A stretch of 64,000 bases of DNA from Euwallacea fornicatus (taxonomy: Eukaryota; Arthropoda; Insecta; Coleoptera; Curculionidae). Every line of letters begins with the position of its first letter. Position 1 is the first letter of the stretch. Shown in pieces: positions 40,111 through 54,943 of this stretch. The notes under the pieces are model-generated. The model was not told where the DNA came from and did not search any database. It saw only the letters and a list, made by a program, of their open reading frames with translations. The stretch is from contig NW_027096010.1 in assembly GCF_040115645.1 (NCBI RefSeq), positions 1,178,001 through 1,242,000 of the forward strand. The letters are read 5' to 3'. The position numbers and the translations under genes are program-made.

Positions 40111-43100
40111 AACTTTTTTGATTATTCAAACTTTGAAGCTCGATAACTTCGGCAAATGAGGACCAAATTTCTTAAACAAAGTGTCAAATTAATCAGCTCG
40201 ACGAGGTCTTTCGGGTGTTACAATAAATCATTATTGCATCTTGTTGAATTTCCAAGAAAAATATTACATTATGTGCTCAAACACACAACTTTTGTGACTA
40301 TTCAAATTTTGAAGCTCGATAACTTCGGCAAATGAAGACCAAATTTGTTAAACAAAGTGTCAAATTAATCAGCTCGACGATATCTTTAAGATGTCATAAC
40401 ACATCATGATTGCATCTTGTTCAATTTCCAAGAAAAATAGTACTTTATGTGCTCAAACACACAACTTTTGTGACTTTTCAAACTTTGAAGCTCGATAACT
40501 TCGGCAAATGAGGACCAAATTTGTTAAACAAAGTGTCAAATTAATCAGCTCGACGAGGTCTTTCGGGTGTTACAATAAATCATTATCGCATCTTGTTGAA
40601 TTTCCAAGAAAAATAGTACATTATGTGCTCAAACACACAACTCTTGTGACTATTCAAACTTTGAAGCTCGATAACTTCGGCAAATGAAGACCAAATTTGT
40701 TAAACAAAGTGTAAAATTAATCAGCTCGACGAGATCTTTCGGATGTCACAATAAATCATTATTGCATCTTGTTGAATTTCCAAGAAAAATAGTACATTAT
40801 GTGCTCAAACACACAACTTTTGTGACTATTCAAACTTTGAAGCTCGATAACTTCGGCAAATGAAGACCAAATTTGTTAAACAAAGTGTAAAATTAATCAG
40901 CTCGACGAGATCTTTCGGATGTCACAATAAATCATTATTGCATCTTGTTGAATTTCCAAGAAAAATAGTACAATATGTGCTCAAACACACAACTCTTGTG
41001 ACTTTTCAAACTTTGAAGCTCGATAACTTCGGCAAATGAGGACCAAATTTCTTAAACAAAGTGTCAAATTAATCAGCTCGATGAGATCTTCAGGATGACA
41101 CAATAAATAATTATCGCATCTTGTTGAATTTCCAAGAAAAATAGTACATTATGTGCTCAAACACACGACTCTTGTGACTTTTCAAACATTGAAGCTCGAT
41201 AACTTCGGCAAATGAGGACCAAATTTGTTAAACAAAGTGTCAAATTAATCAGCTCGACGAGGTCTTTCGGATGTCACAATAAATCATTATCGCATCTTGT
41301 TGAATTTCCAAGAACAATAGTACATTATGTGCTCAAACACACGACTCTTGTGACTTTTCAAACATTGAAGCTCGAAAACTTCGGCAAATGAGGACCAAAT
41401 TTCTTAAACAAAGTGTCAAATTAATCAGCTCGCCGAGATCTTCAGGATGTCACAACAAATCATTATTGCATCTTGTTCAATTTCCAAGAAAAATAGTACT
41501 TTATGTGCTCAAACACACAACTTTTGTGACTTTTCAAACTTTGAAGCTCGATAACTTCGGCAAATGAGGACCAAATTTGTTAAACAAAGTGTCAAATTAA
41601 TCAGCTCGACGAGATCTTTCGGATGTCACAACAAATCATTATTGCATCTTGTTGAATTTCCAAGAAAAATAGTACATTATGTGCTCAAACACACAACTCT
41701 TGTGACTTTTCAAACTTTGAAGCTCGATAACTTCGGCAAATGAAGACTAAATTTGTTAAACAAAGTGTCAAATTAATCAGCTCGACGAGGTCTTTCGGGT
41801 GTTACAATAAATCATTATTGCATCTTGTTCAATTTCCAAGAAAAATAGTACTTTATGTGCTCAAACACACAACTTTTGTGACTTTTCAAACTTTGAAGCT
41901 CGATAACTTCGGCAAATGAGGACCAAATTTGTTAAACATAGTATCAAATTAATCAGCTCGACGAGATCTTTCGGATGTCACAACAAATCATTATTGCATC
42001 TTGTTGAATTTCCAAGAAAAATAGTACATTATGTGCTCAAACACACAACTCTTGTGACTTTTCAAACTTTGAAGCTCGATAACTTCGGCAAATGAAGACT
42101 AAATTTGTTAAACAAAGTGTCAAATTAATCAGCTCGACGAGGTCTTTCGGGTGTTACAATAAATCATTATTGCATCTTGTTGAATTTCCAAGAAAAATAG
42201 TACATTATGTGCTCAAACACACAACTTTTGTGACTATTCAAACTTTGAAGCTCGATAACTTCGGCAAATGAAGACCAAATTTGTTAAACAAAGTGTAAAA
42301 TTAATCAGCTCGACGAGATCTTTCGGATGTCACAATAAATCATTATTGCATCTTGTTGAATTTCCAAGAAAAATAGTACATTATGTGCTCAAACACACAA
42401 CTCTTGTGACTTTTCAAACTTTGAAGCTCGATAACTTCGGCAAATGAACACCAAATTTGTTAAACAAAGTGTCAAATTAATCAGCTCGACGAGGTCTTTC
42501 GGGTGTTACAATAAATCATTATTGCATCTTGTTGAATTTCCAAGAAAAATAGTACATTATGTGCTCAAACACACAACTTTTGTGACTATTCAAACTTTGA
42601 AGCTCGATAACTTCGGCAAATGAAGACCAAATTTGTTAAACAAAGTGTAAAATTAATCAGCTCGACGAGATCTTTCGGATGTCACAACAAATCATTATTG
42701 CATCTTGTTGAATTTCCAAGAAAAATAGTACATTATGTGCTCAAACACACAACTCTTGTTACTTTTCAAACTTTGAAGCTCGATAACTTCGGCAAATGAA
42801 GACCAAATTTGTTAAACAAAGTGTAAAATTAATCAGCTCGACGAGATCTTCAGGATGACACAATAAATAATTATCGCATCTTGTTGAATTTCCAAGAAAA
42901 ATAGTACATTATGTGCTCAAACACACAACTCTTGTGACTTTTCAAACTTTGAAGCTCGATAACTTCGGCAAATGAACACCAAATTTGTTAAACAAAGTGT
43001 CAAATTAATCAGCTCGACGAGGTCTTTCGGGTGTTACAATAAATCATTATTGCATCTTGTTGAATTTCCAAGAAAAATAGTACATTATGTGCTCAAACAC

Positions 43101-45763
43101 ACAACTTTTGTGACTTTTCAAACTTTGAAGCTCGATAACTTCGGCAAATGAGGACCAAATTTGTTAAACAAAGTGTCAAATTAATCAGCTCGACGAGATC
43201 TTTCGGATGTCACAACAAATCATTATTGCATCTTGTTGAATTTCCAAGAAAAATAGTACAATATGTGCTCAAACACACAACTCTTGTGACTTTTCAAACT
43301 TTGAAGCTCGATAACTTCGGCAAATGAGGACCAAATTTCTTAAACAAAGTGTCAAATTAATCAGCTCGATGAGATCTTCAGGATGACACAATAAATAATT
43401 ATCGCATCTTGTTGAATTTCCAAGAAAAATAGTACATTATGTGCTCAAACACACGACTCTTGTGACTTTTCAAACATTGAAGCTCGATAACTTCGGCAAA
43501 TGAGGACCAAATTTCTTAAACAAAGTGTCAAATTAATCAGCTCGCCGAGATCTTCAGGATGTCACAACAAATCATTATTGCATCTTGTTCAATTTCCAAG
43601 AAAAATAGTACTTTATGTGCTCAAACACACAACTTTTGTGACTTTTCAAACTTTGAAGCTCGATAACTTCGGCAAATGAGGACCAAATTTGTTAAACAAA
43701 GTGTCAAATTAATCAGCTCGACGAGATCTTTCGGATGTCACAACAAATCATTATTGCATCTTGTTGAATTTCCAAGAAAAATAGTACATTATGTGCTCAA
43801 ACACACAACTCTTGTGACTTTTCAAACTTTGAAGCTCGATAACTTCGGCAAATGAAGACTAAATTTGTTAAACAAAGTGTCAAATTAATCAGCTCGACGA
43901 GGTCTTTCGGGTGTTACAATAAATCATTATTGCATCTTGTTGAATTTCCAAGAAAAATAGTACATTATGTGCTCAAACACACAACTTTTGTGACTATTCA
44001 AACTTTGAAGCTCGATAACTTCGGCAAATGAACACCAAATTTGTTAAACAAAGTGTCAAATTAATCAGCTCGACGAGGTCTTTCGGGTGTTACAATAAAT
44101 CATTATTGCATCTTGTTGAATTTCCAAGAAAAATAGTACATTATGTGCTCAAACACACAACTTTTGTGACTATTCAAACTTTGAAGCTCGATAACTTCGG
44201 CAAATGAAGACCAAATTTGTTAAACAAAGTGTAAAATTAATCAGCTCGACGAGATCTTTCGGATGTCACAATAAATCATTATTGCATCTTGTTGAATTTC
44301 CAAGAAAAATAGTACAATATGTGCTCAAACACACAACTCTTGTGACTTTTCAAACTTTGAAGCTCGATAACTTCGGCAAATGAGGACCAAATTTCTTAAA
44401 CAAAGTGTCAAATTAATCAGCTCGATGAGATCTTCAGGATGACACAATAAATAATTATCGCATCTTGTTGAATTTCCAAGAAAAATAGTACATTTTGTGC
44501 TCAAACACACGACTCTTGTGACTTTTCAAACATTGAAGCTCGATAACTTCGGCAAATGAGGACCAAATTTGTTAAACAAAGTGTCAAATTAATCAGCTCG
44601 ACGAGGTCTTTCGGATGTCACAATAAATCATTATCGCATCTTGTTGAATTTCCAAGAACAATAGTACATTATGTGCTCAAACACACAACTTTTTTGATTA
44701 TTCAAACTTTGAAGCTCGATAACTTCGGCAAATGAGGACCAAATTTCTTAAACAAAGTGTCAAATTAATCAGCTCGCCGAGATCTTCAGGATGTCACAAC
44801 AAATCATTATTGCATCTTGTTGAATTTCCAAGAACAATAGTACATTATGTGCTCAAACACACAACTTTTGTGACTTTTCAAACTTTGAAGCTCGATAACT
44901 TCGGCAAATGAGGACCACATTTCTTAAACAAAGTGTCAAATTAATCAGCTCGACGAGATCATTCGGACGTCACAACAAATCATTATTATATCTTGTAGAA
45001 TTTCCAAGAAAAATATTACATTATGTGCTCAAACACACAACTTTTGTGACTATTCAAATTTTGAAGCTCGATAACTTCGGCAAATGAAGACCAAATTTGT
45101 TAAACAAAGTGTCAAATTAATCAGCTCGATGATATCTTTAAGATGTCATAACACATCATGATTGCATCTTGTTCAATTTCCAAGAAAAATAGTACTTTAT
45201 GTGCTCAAACACACAACTTTTGTGACTTTTCAAACTTTGAAGCTCGATAACTTCGGCAAATGAGGACCAAATTTGTTAAACAAAGTGTCAAATTAATCAG
45301 CTCGACGAGATCTTTCGGATGTCACAACAAATCATTATTGCATCTTGTTGAATTTCCAAGAAAAATAGTACATTATGTGCTCAAACACACAACTCTTGTG
45401 ACTTTTCAAACTTTGAAGCTCGATAACTTCGGCAAATGAAGACTAAATTTGTTAAACAAAGTGTCAAATTAATCAGCTCGACGAGGTCTTTCGGGTGTTA
45501 CAATAAATCATTATTGCATCTTGTTGAATTTCCAAGAAAAATAGTACATTATGTGCTCAAACACACAACTTTTGTGACTATTCAAACTTTGAAGCTCGAT
45601 AACTTCGGCAAATGAAGACCAAATTTGTTAAACAAAGTGTAAAATTAATCAGCTCGACGAGATCTTTCGGATGTCACAATAAATCATTATTGCATCTTGT
45701 TGAATTTCCAAGAAAAATAGTACATTATGTGCTCAAACACACAACTCTTGTGACTTTTCAAAC
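40111..45763. repeat. Expanded relatives of the 7-monomer unit
   Basis: GTTCAATTTCC/TACTTTATG units recur at 41477, 41829 and 43589. GAACACCAAATT units and GTGTAAAATT units alternate between 42.2 and 44.3 kb. Private marks: GAAAACTTC at 41376, AAACATAGTATC near 41937, TACATTTTG near 44494. A GATGATATCTTTAAG monomer sits at about 45129. There is no non-satellite DNA. Confidence 0.82.
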
Positions 45764-46894
45764 TTTGAAGCTCGATAACTTCGGCAAATGAACACCAAAT
45801 TTGTTAAACAAAGTGTCAAATTAATCAGCTCGACGAGGTCTTTCGGGTGTTACAATAAATCATTATTGCATCTTGTTGAATTTCCAAGAAAAATAGTACA
45901 TTATGTGCTCAAACACACAACTTTTGTGACTATTCAAACTTTGAAGCTCGATAACTTCGGCAAATGAAGACCAAATTTGTTAAACAAAGTGTAAAATTAA
46001 TCAGCTCGACGAGATCTTTCGGATGTCACAACAAATCATTATTGCATCTTGTTGAATTTCCAAGAAAAATAGTACATTATGTGCTCAAACACACAACTCT
46101 TGATACTTTTCAAACTTTGAAGCTCGATAACTTCGGCAAATGAAGACCAAATTTGTTAAACAAAGTGTAAAATTAATCAGCTCGACGAGATCTTCAGGAT
46201 GACACAATAAATAATTATCGCATCTTGTTGAATTTCCAAGAAAAATAGTACATTATGTGCTCAAACACACAACTCTTGTGACTTTTCAAACTTTGAAGCT
46301 CGATAACTTCGGCAAATGAACACCAAATTTGTTAAACAAAGTGTCAAATTAATCAGCTCGACGAGGTCTTTCGGGTGTTACAATAAATCATTATTGCATC
46401 TTGTTGAATTTCCAAGAAAAATAGTACTTTATGTGCTCAAACACACAACTTTTGTGACTTTTCAAACTTTGAAGCTCGATAACTTCGGCAAATGAGGACC
46501 AAATTTGTTAAACAAAGTGTCAAATTAATCAGCTCGACGAGATCTTTCGGATGTCACAACAAATCATTATTGCATCTTGTTGAATTTCCAAGAAAAATAG
46601 TACATTATGTGCTCAAACACACAACTCTTGTTACTTTTCAAACTTTGAAGCTCGATAACTTCGGCAAATGAAGACCAAATTTGTTAAACAAAGTGTAAAA
46701 TTAATCAGCTCGACGAGATCTTTCGGATGTCACAATAAATCATTATTGCATCTTGTTGAATTTCCAAGAAAAATAGTACATTATGTGCTCAAACACACGA
46801 CTCTTGTGACTTTTCAAACATTGAAGCTCGATAACTTCGGCAAATGAGGACCAAATTTGTTAAACAAAGTGTCAAATTAATCAGCTCGACGAGG

Positions 46895-47950
46895 TCTTTC
46901 GGATGTCACAATAAATCATTATCGCATCTTGTTGAATTTCCAAGAACAATAGTACATTATGTGCTCAAACACACAACTTTTTTGATTATTCAAACTTTGA
47001 AGCTCGATAACTTCGGCAAATGAGGACCAAATTTCTTAAACAAAGTGTCAAATTAATCAGCTCGCCGAGATCTTCAGGATGTCACAACAAATCATTATTG
47101 CATCTTGTTGAATTTCCAAGAACAATAGTACATTATGTGCTCAAACACACAACTTGTGTGACTTTTCAAACTTTGAAGCTCGATAACTTCGGCAAATGAG
47201 GACCACATTTCTTAAACAAAGTGTCAAATTAATCAGCTCGACGAGATCATTCGGACGTCACAACAAATCATTATTATATCTTGTAGAATTTCCAAGAAAA
47301 ATATTACATTATGTGCTCAAACACACAACTTTTGTGACTATTCAAATTTTGAAGCTCGATAACTTCGGCAAATGAGGACCAAATTTCTTAAACAAAGTGT
47401 CAAATTAATCAGCTCGACGAGATCTTTCTGATGTCACAATAAATCATTATTGCATCTTGTTGAATTTCCAAGAAAAATAGTACAATATGTGCTCAAACAC
47501 ACAACTTTTGTGACTTTTCAAACTTTGAAGCTCGATAACTTCGGCAAATGAGGACCAAATTTCTTAAACAAAGTGTCAAATTAATCAGCTCGACGACATC
47601 TTTAAGATGTCATAACACATCATGATTGCATCTTGTTCAATTTCCAAGAAAAATAGTACAATATGTGCTCAAACACAAAACTTTTGTGACTTTTCAAATT
47701 TTGAAGCTCGATAACTTCGGCAAATGAGGACCAAATTTGTTAAATAAAGTGTCAAATTAATCAGCTCGATGAGATCTTCAGGATGACACAACAAATCATT
47801 ATTGCATCTTGTTGAATTTCCAAGAAAAATAGTACATTATGTGCTCAAACACACAACTCTTGTGACTTTTCAAACTTTGAAGCTCGATAACTGCGGCAAA
47901 TGAAGACCAAATTTGTTAAACAAAGTGTCAAATTAATCAGCTCGACGAGA
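46895..47950. repeat. Six-monomer tandem duplication, copy 1 (1,056 bp)
   Basis: The stretch 46895-47954 matches 47951-49010 at an offset of 1,056 bp. Limits: G at 46894 against A at 47950, and T at 47955 against C at 49011. The unit contains the ACTTGTGTGAC monomer, the 17-bp palindrome monomer and the ACTGCGGCAAATG monomer. No internal difference was noticed. Confidence 0.88.
47595..47611. repeat. 17-bp perfect palindrome
   Basis: GACATCTTTAAGATGTC has eight-base arms around a single central T. It sits in the variable part of the monomer. It is the first of seven copies; a related one-mismatch form, GATATCTTTAAGATGTC, occurs further left from about 34217. Confidence 0.9.
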
Positions 47951-48650
47951 TCTTTCGGATGTCACAATAAATCATTATCGCATCTTGTTGAATTTCCAAG
48001 AACAATAGTACATTATGTGCTCAAACACACAACTTTTTTGATTATTCAAACTTTGAAGCTCGATAACTTCGGCAAATGAGGACCAAATTTCTTAAACAAA
48101 GTGTCAAATTAATCAGCTCGCCGAGATCTTCAGGATGTCACAACAAATCATTATTGCATCTTGTTGAATTTCCAAGAACAATAGTACATTATGTGCTCAA
48201 ACACACAACTTGTGTGACTTTTCAAACTTTGAAGCTCGATAACTTCGGCAAATGAGGACCACATTTCTTAAACAAAGTGTCAAATTAATCAGCTCGACGA
48301 GATCATTCGGACGTCACAACAAATCATTATTATATCTTGTAGAATTTCCAAGAAAAATATTACATTATGTGCTCAAACACACAACTTTTGTGACTATTCA
48401 AATTTTGAAGCTCGATAACTTCGGCAAATGAGGACCAAATTTCTTAAACAAAGTGTCAAATTAATCAGCTCGACGAGATCTTTCTGATGTCACAATAAAT
48501 CATTATTGCATCTTGTTGAATTTCCAAGAAAAATAGTACAATATGTGCTCAAACACACAACTTTTGTGACTTTTCAAACTTTGAAGCTCGATAACTTCGG
48601 CAAATGAGGACCAAATTTCTTAAACAAAGTGTCAAATTAATCAGCTCGAC

Positions 48651-48667
48651 GACATCTTTAAGATGTC
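48651..48667. repeat. 17-bp perfect palindrome
   Basis: Second copy, 1,056 bp after the first, carried by the six-monomer duplication. Confidence 0.9.
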
Positions 48668-48949
48668 ATAACACATCATGATTGCATCTTGTTCAATTTC
48701 CAAGAAAAATAGTACAATATGTGCTCAAACACAAAACTTTTGTGACTTTTCAAATTTTGAAGCTCGATAACTTCGGCAAATGAGGACCAAATTTGTTAAA
48801 TAAAGTGTCAAATTAATCAGCTCGATGAGATCTTCAGGATGACACAACAAATCATTATTGCATCTTGTTGAATTTCCAAGAAAAATAGTACATTATGTGC
48901 TCAAACACACAACTCTTGTGACTTTTCAAACTTTGAAGCTCGATAACTG

Positions 48950-50040
48950 CGGCAAATGAAGACCAAATTTGTTAAACAAAGTGTCAAATTAATCAGCTCG
49001 ACGAGATCTTCAGGATGTCGAATCAAATCATGATTGCATCTTGTTGAATTTCTAAGAAAAATAGTACATTATGTGCTCAAACACACAACTCTTGTGACTT
49101 TTCAAACTTTGAAGCTCGATAACTTCGGCAAATGAGGACCAAATTTGTTAAATAAAGTGTCAAATTAATCAGCTCGACGAGATCTTTCGGATGTCACAAT
49201 AAATCATTATTGCATCTTGTTCAATTTCCAAGAAAAATAGTAAAATATGTGGTCAAACACACAACTTTTGTGACTTTTCAAAATTTGAAGCTCGATAACT
49301 TCGGCAAATGAGGACCAAATTTCTTAAACAAAGTGTCAAATTAATCAGCTCGACGAGATCTTCAGGATGACACAACAAATCATTATTGCATCTTGTTGAA
49401 TTTCCAAGAAAAATAGTACATTATGTGCTCAAACACACAACTTTTGTGACTATTCAAACTTTGAAGCTCGATAACTTCGGCAAATGAAGACCAAATTTGT
49501 TAAACAAAGTGTCAAATTAATCAGCTCGACGAGATCTTCAGGATGTCGAATCAAATCATGATTGCATCTTGTTGAATTTCTAAGAAAAATAGTACATTAT
49601 GTGCTCAAACACACAACTCTTGTGACTTTTCAAACTTTGAAGCTCGATAACTTCGGCAAATGAGGACCAAATTTGTTAAATAAATTGTCAAATTAATCAG
49701 CTCGACGAGATCTTTCGGATGTCACAATAAATCATTATTGCATCTTGTTCAATTTCCAAGAAAAATAGTAAAATATGTGGTCAAACACACAACTTTTGTG
49801 ACTTTTCAAAATTTGAAGCTCGATAACTTCGGCAAATGAGGACCAAATTTCTTAAACAAAGTGTCAAATTAATCAGCTCGACGAGATCTTCAGGATGACA
49901 CAACAAATCATTATTGCATCTTGTTGAATTTCCAAGAAAAATAGTACATTATGTGCTCAAACACACAACTTTTGTGACTATTCAAACTTTGAAGCTCGAT
50001 AACTTCGGCAAATGAAGACCAAATTTGTTAAACAAAGTGT
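48950..50040. repeat. Three-monomer tandem duplication (528 bp)
   Basis: 48950-49512 matches 49478-50040. Each copy has the ATGTCGAATCAAATCATG monomer (49015 and 49543), the TAAAATATGTGGTC monomer and a GTGACTATTC unit. One difference was noticed: AAAGTGTC at 49155 against AAATTGTC at 49683. The same pair with the same difference is found at the 4,048-bp-shifted positions, so this duplication is older than the 4,048-bp one. Confidence 0.87.
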
Positions 50041-51998
50041 AAAATTAATCAGCTCGACGAGATCTTTCGGATGTCACAATAAATCATTATTGCATCTTGT
50101 TGAATTTCCAAGAAAAATAGTACAATATGTGCTCAAACACACAACTCTTGTGACTTTTCAAGCTTTGAAGCTCGATAACTTCGGCAAATGAGGACCAAAT
50201 TTCTTAAACAAAGTGTCAAATTAATCAGCTCGATGAGATCTTCAGGATGACACAATAAATAATTATCGCATCTTGTTGAATTTCCAAGAAAAATAGTACA
50301 TTATGTGCTCAAACACACGACTCTTGTGACTTTTCAAACATTGAAGCTCGATAACTTCGGCAAATGAGGACCAAATTTGTTAAACAAAGTGTCAAATTAA
50401 TCAGCTCGACGAGGTCTTTCGGATGTCACAATAAATCATTATCGCATCTTGTTGAATTTCCAAGAACAATAGTACATTATGTGCTCAAACACACAACTTT
50501 TTTGATTATTCAAACTTTGAAGCTCGATAACTTCGGCAAATGAGGACCAAATTTCTTAAACAAAGTGTCAAATTAATCAGCTCGCCGAGATCTTCAGGAT
50601 GTCACAACAAATCATTATTGCATCTTGTTGAATTTCCAAGAACAATAGTACATTATGTGCTCAAACACACAACTTTTGTGACTTTTCAAACTTTGAAGCT
50701 CGATAACTTCGGCAAATGAGGACCACATTTCTTAAACAAAGTGTCAAATTAATCAGCTCGACGAGATCATTCGGACGTCACAACAAATCATTATTATATC
50801 TTGTAGAATTTCCAAGAAAAATATTACATTATGTGCTCAAACACACAACTTTTGTGACTATTCAAATTTTGAAGCTCGATAACTTCGGCAAATGAACACC
50901 AAATTTGTTAAACAAAGTGTCAAATTAATCAGCTCGACGAGGTCTTTCGGGTGTTACAATAAATCATTATTGCATCTTGTTGAATTTCCAAGAAAAATAG
51001 TACATTATGTGCTCAAACACACAACTTTTGTGACTATTCAAACTTTGAAGCTCGATAACTTCGGCAAATGAAGACCAAATTTGTTAAACAAAGTGTAAAA
51101 TTAATCAGCTCGACGAGATCTTTCGGATGTCACAACAAATCATTATTGCATCTTGTTGAATTTCCAAGAAAAATAGTACATTATGTGCTCAAACACACAA
51201 CTCTTGTTACTTTTCAAACTTTGAAGCTCGATAACTTCGGCAAATGAAGACCAAATTTGTTAAACAAAGTGTAAAATTAATCAGCTCGACGAGATCTTCA
51301 GGATGACACAATAAATAATTATCGCATCTTGTTGAATTTCCAAGAAAAATAGTACATTATGTGCTCAAACACACAACTCTTGTGACTTTTCAAACTTTGA
51401 AGCTCGATAACTTCGGCAAATGAACACCAAATTTGTTAAACAAAGTGTCAAATTAATCAGCTCGACGAGGTCTTTCGGGTGTTACAATAAATCATTATTG
51501 CATCTTGTTGAATTTCCAAGAAAAATAGTACATTATGTGCTCAAACACACAACTTTTGTGACTTTTCAAACTTTGAAGCTCGATAACTTCGGCAAATGAG
51601 GACCAAATTTGTTAAACAAAGTGTCAAATTAATCAGCTCGACGAGATCTTTCGGATGTCACAACAAATCATTATTGCATCTTGTTGAATTTCCAAGAAAA
51701 ATAGTACATTATGTGCTCAAACACACAACTCTTGTTACTTTTCAAACTTTGAAGCTCGATAACTTCGGCAAATGAAGACCAAATTTGTTAAACAAAGTGT
51801 AAAATTAATCAGCTCGACGAGATCTTTCGGATGTCACAATAAATCATTATTGCATCTTGTTGAATTTCCAAGAAAAATAGTACATTATGTGCTCAAACAC
51901 ACGACTCTTGTGACTTTTCAAACATTGAAGCTCGATAACTTCGGCAAATGAGGACCAAATTTGTTAAACAAAGTGTCAAATTAATCAGCTCGACGAGG

Positions 51999-54943
51999 TC
52001 TTTCGGATGTCACAATAAATCATTATCGCATCTTGTTGAATTTCCAAGAACAATAGTACATTATGTGCTCAAACACACAACTTTTTTGATTATTCAAACT
52101 TTGAAGCTCGATAACTTCGGCAAATGAGGACCAAATTTCTTAAACAAAGTGTCAAATTAATCAGCTCGCCGAGATCTTCAGGATGTCACAACAAATCATT
52201 ATTGCATCTTGTTGAATTTCCAAGAACAATAGTACATTATGTGCTCAAACACACAACTTGTGTGACTTTTCAAACTTTGAAGCTCGATAACTTCGGCAAA
52301 TGAGGACCACATTTCTTAAACAAAGTGTCAAATTAATCAGCTCGACGAGATCATTCGGACGTCACAACAAATCATTATTATATCTTGTAGAATTTCCAAG
52401 AAAAATATTACATTATGTGCTCAAACACACAACTTTTGTGACTATTCAAATTTTGAAGCTCGATAACTTCGGCAAATGAGGACCAAATTTCTTAAACAAA
52501 GTGTCAAATTAATCAGCTCGACGAGATCTTTCTGATGTCACAATAAATCATTATTGCATCTTGTTGAATTTCCAAGAAAAATAGTACAATATGTGCTCAA
52601 ACACACAACTTTTGTGACTTTTCAAACTTTGAAGCTCGATAACTTCGGCAAATGAGGACCAAATTTCTTAAACAAAGTGTCAAATTAATCAGCTCGACGA
52701 CATCTTTAAGATGTCATAACACATCATGATTGCATCTTGTTCAATTTCCAAGAAAAATAGTACAATATGTGCTCAAACACAAAACTTTTGTGACTTTTCA
52801 AATTTTGAAGCTCGATAACTTCGGCAAATGAGGACCAAATTTGTTAAATAAAGTGTCAAATTAATCAGCTCGATGAGATCTTCAGGATGACACAACAAAT
52901 CATTATTGCATCTTGTTGAATTTCCAAGAAAAATAGTACATTATGTGCTCAAACACACAACTCTTGTGACTTTTCAAACTTTGAAGCTCGATAACTGCGG
53001 CAAATGAAGACCAAATTTGTTAAACAAAGTGTCAAATTAATCAGCTCGACGAGATCTTCAGGATGTCGAATCAAATCATGATTGCATCTTGTTGAATTTC
53101 TAAGAAAAATAGTACATTATGTGCTCAAACACACAACTCTTGTGACTTTTCAAACTTTGAAGCTCGATAACTTCGGCAAATGAGGACCAAATTTGTTAAA
53201 TAAAGTGTCAAATTAATCAGCTCGACGAGATCTTTCGGATGTCACAATAAATCATTATTGCATCTTGTTCAATTTCCAAGAAAAATAGTAAAATATGTGG
53301 TCAAACACACAACTTTTGTGACTTTTCAAAATTTGAAGCTCGATAACTTCGGCAAATGAGGACCAAATTTCTTAAACAAAGTGTCAAATTAATCAGCTCG
53401 ACGAGATCTTCAGGATGACACAACAAATCATTATTGCATCTTGTTGAATTTCCAAGAAAAATAGTACATTATGTGCTCAAACACACAACTTTTGTGACTA
53501 TTCAAACTTTGAAGCTCGATAACTTCGGCAAATGAAGACCAAATTTGTTAAACAAAGTGTCAAATTAATCAGCTCGACGAGATCTTCAGGATGTCGAATC
53601 AAATCATGATTGCATCTTGTTGAATTTCTAAGAAAAATAGTACATTATGTGCTCAAACACACAACTCTTGTGACTTTTCAAACTTTGAAGCTCGATAACT
53701 TCGGCAAATGAGGACCAAATTTGTTAAATAAATTGTCAAATTAATCAGCTCGACGAGATCTTTCGGATGTCACAATAAATCATTATTGCATCTTGTTCAA
53801 TTTCCAAGAAAAATAGTAAAATATGTGGTCAAACACACAACTTTTGTGACTTTTCAAAATTTGAAGCTCGATAACTTCGGCAAATGAGGACCAAATTTCT
53901 TAAACAAAGTGTCAAATTAATCAGCTCGACGAGATCTTCAGGATGACACAACAAATCATTATTGCATCTTGTTGAATTTCCAAGAAAAATAGTACATTAT
54001 GTGCTCAAACACACAACTTTTGTGACTATTCAAACTTTGAAGCTCGATAACTTCGGCAAATGAAGACCAAATTTGTTAAACAAAGTGTAAAATTAATCAG
54101 CTCGACGAGATCTTTCGGATGTCACAATAAATCATTATTGCATCTTGTTGAATTTCCAAGAAAAATAGTACAATATGTGCTCAAACACACAACTCTTGTG
54201 ACTTTTCAAACTTTGAAGCTCGATAACTTCGGCAAATGAGGACCAAATTTCTTAAACAAAGTGTCAAATTAATCAGCTCGATGAGATCTTCAGGATGACA
54301 CAATAAATAATTATCGCATCTTGTTGAATTTCCAAGAAAAATAGTACATTATGTGCTCAAACACACGACTCTTGTGACTTTTCAAACATTGAAGCTCGAT
54401 AACTTCGGCAAATGAGGACCAAATTTGTTAAACAAAGTGTCAAATTAATCAGCTCGACGAGGTCTTTCGGATGTCACAATAAATCATTATCGCATCTTGT
54501 TGAATTTCCAAGAACAATAGTACATTATGTGCTCAAACACACAACTTTTTTGATTATTCAAACTTTGAAGCTCGATAACTTCGGCAAATGAGGACCAAAT
54601 TTCTTAAACAAAGTGTCAAATTAATCAGCTCGCCGAGATCTTCAGGATGTCACAACAAATCATTATTGCATCTTGTTGAATTTCCAAGAACAATAGTACA
54701 TTATGTGCTCAAACACACAACTTTTGTGACTTTTCAAACTTTGAAGCTCGATAACTTCGGCAAATGAGGACCACATTTCTTAAACAAAGTGTCAAATTAA
54801 TCAGCTCGACGAGATCATTCGGACGTCACAACAAATCATTATTATATCTTGTAGAATTTCCAAGAAAAATATTACATTATGTGCTCAAACACACAACTTT
54901 TGTGACTATTCAAATTTTGAAGCTCGATAACTTCGGCAAATGA
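51999..54943. repeat. 23-monomer periodic segment, copy 2
   Basis: It is the partner of 47951-50895. The 1,750-bp stretch 52276-54025 within it is present a third time at 56324-58073. The leading part (to 53058) also matches the 45.8-47.95 kb segment at 5,104 bp. Confidence 0.88.
52699..52715. repeat. 17-bp perfect palindrome
   Basis: Third copy, 4,048 bp after the second, carried by the 23-monomer unit. Confidence 0.9.

Larger units (their letters stand above)
45764..47954. repeat. Segment repeated 5,104 bp downstream, copy 1
   Basis: It matches about 50868-53058 at an offset of 29 monomers exactly. Two differences were noticed: A at 46103 (CTTGATAC) against T at 51207, and TACTTTATG near 46428 against TACATTATG near 51532. 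Both copies contain the rare ACTTGTGTGAC monomer (47153 and 52257). The left boundary is approximate. Confidence 0.85.
47951..50895. repeat. 23-monomer periodic segment, copy 1 (offset 4,048 bp)
   Basis: It matches 51999-54943, 2,945 bp at an offset of 23 x 176. One difference was noticed, G at 50162 (CAAGCTTTG) against A at 54210. The left part is also copy 2 of the 1,056-bp duplication. The right limit is C at 50896 (GAACACC) against G at 54944 (GAAGACC). Because copies at 4,048, 1,056 and 528 bp overlap here, several rounds of duplication are stacked. Confidence 0.88.
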
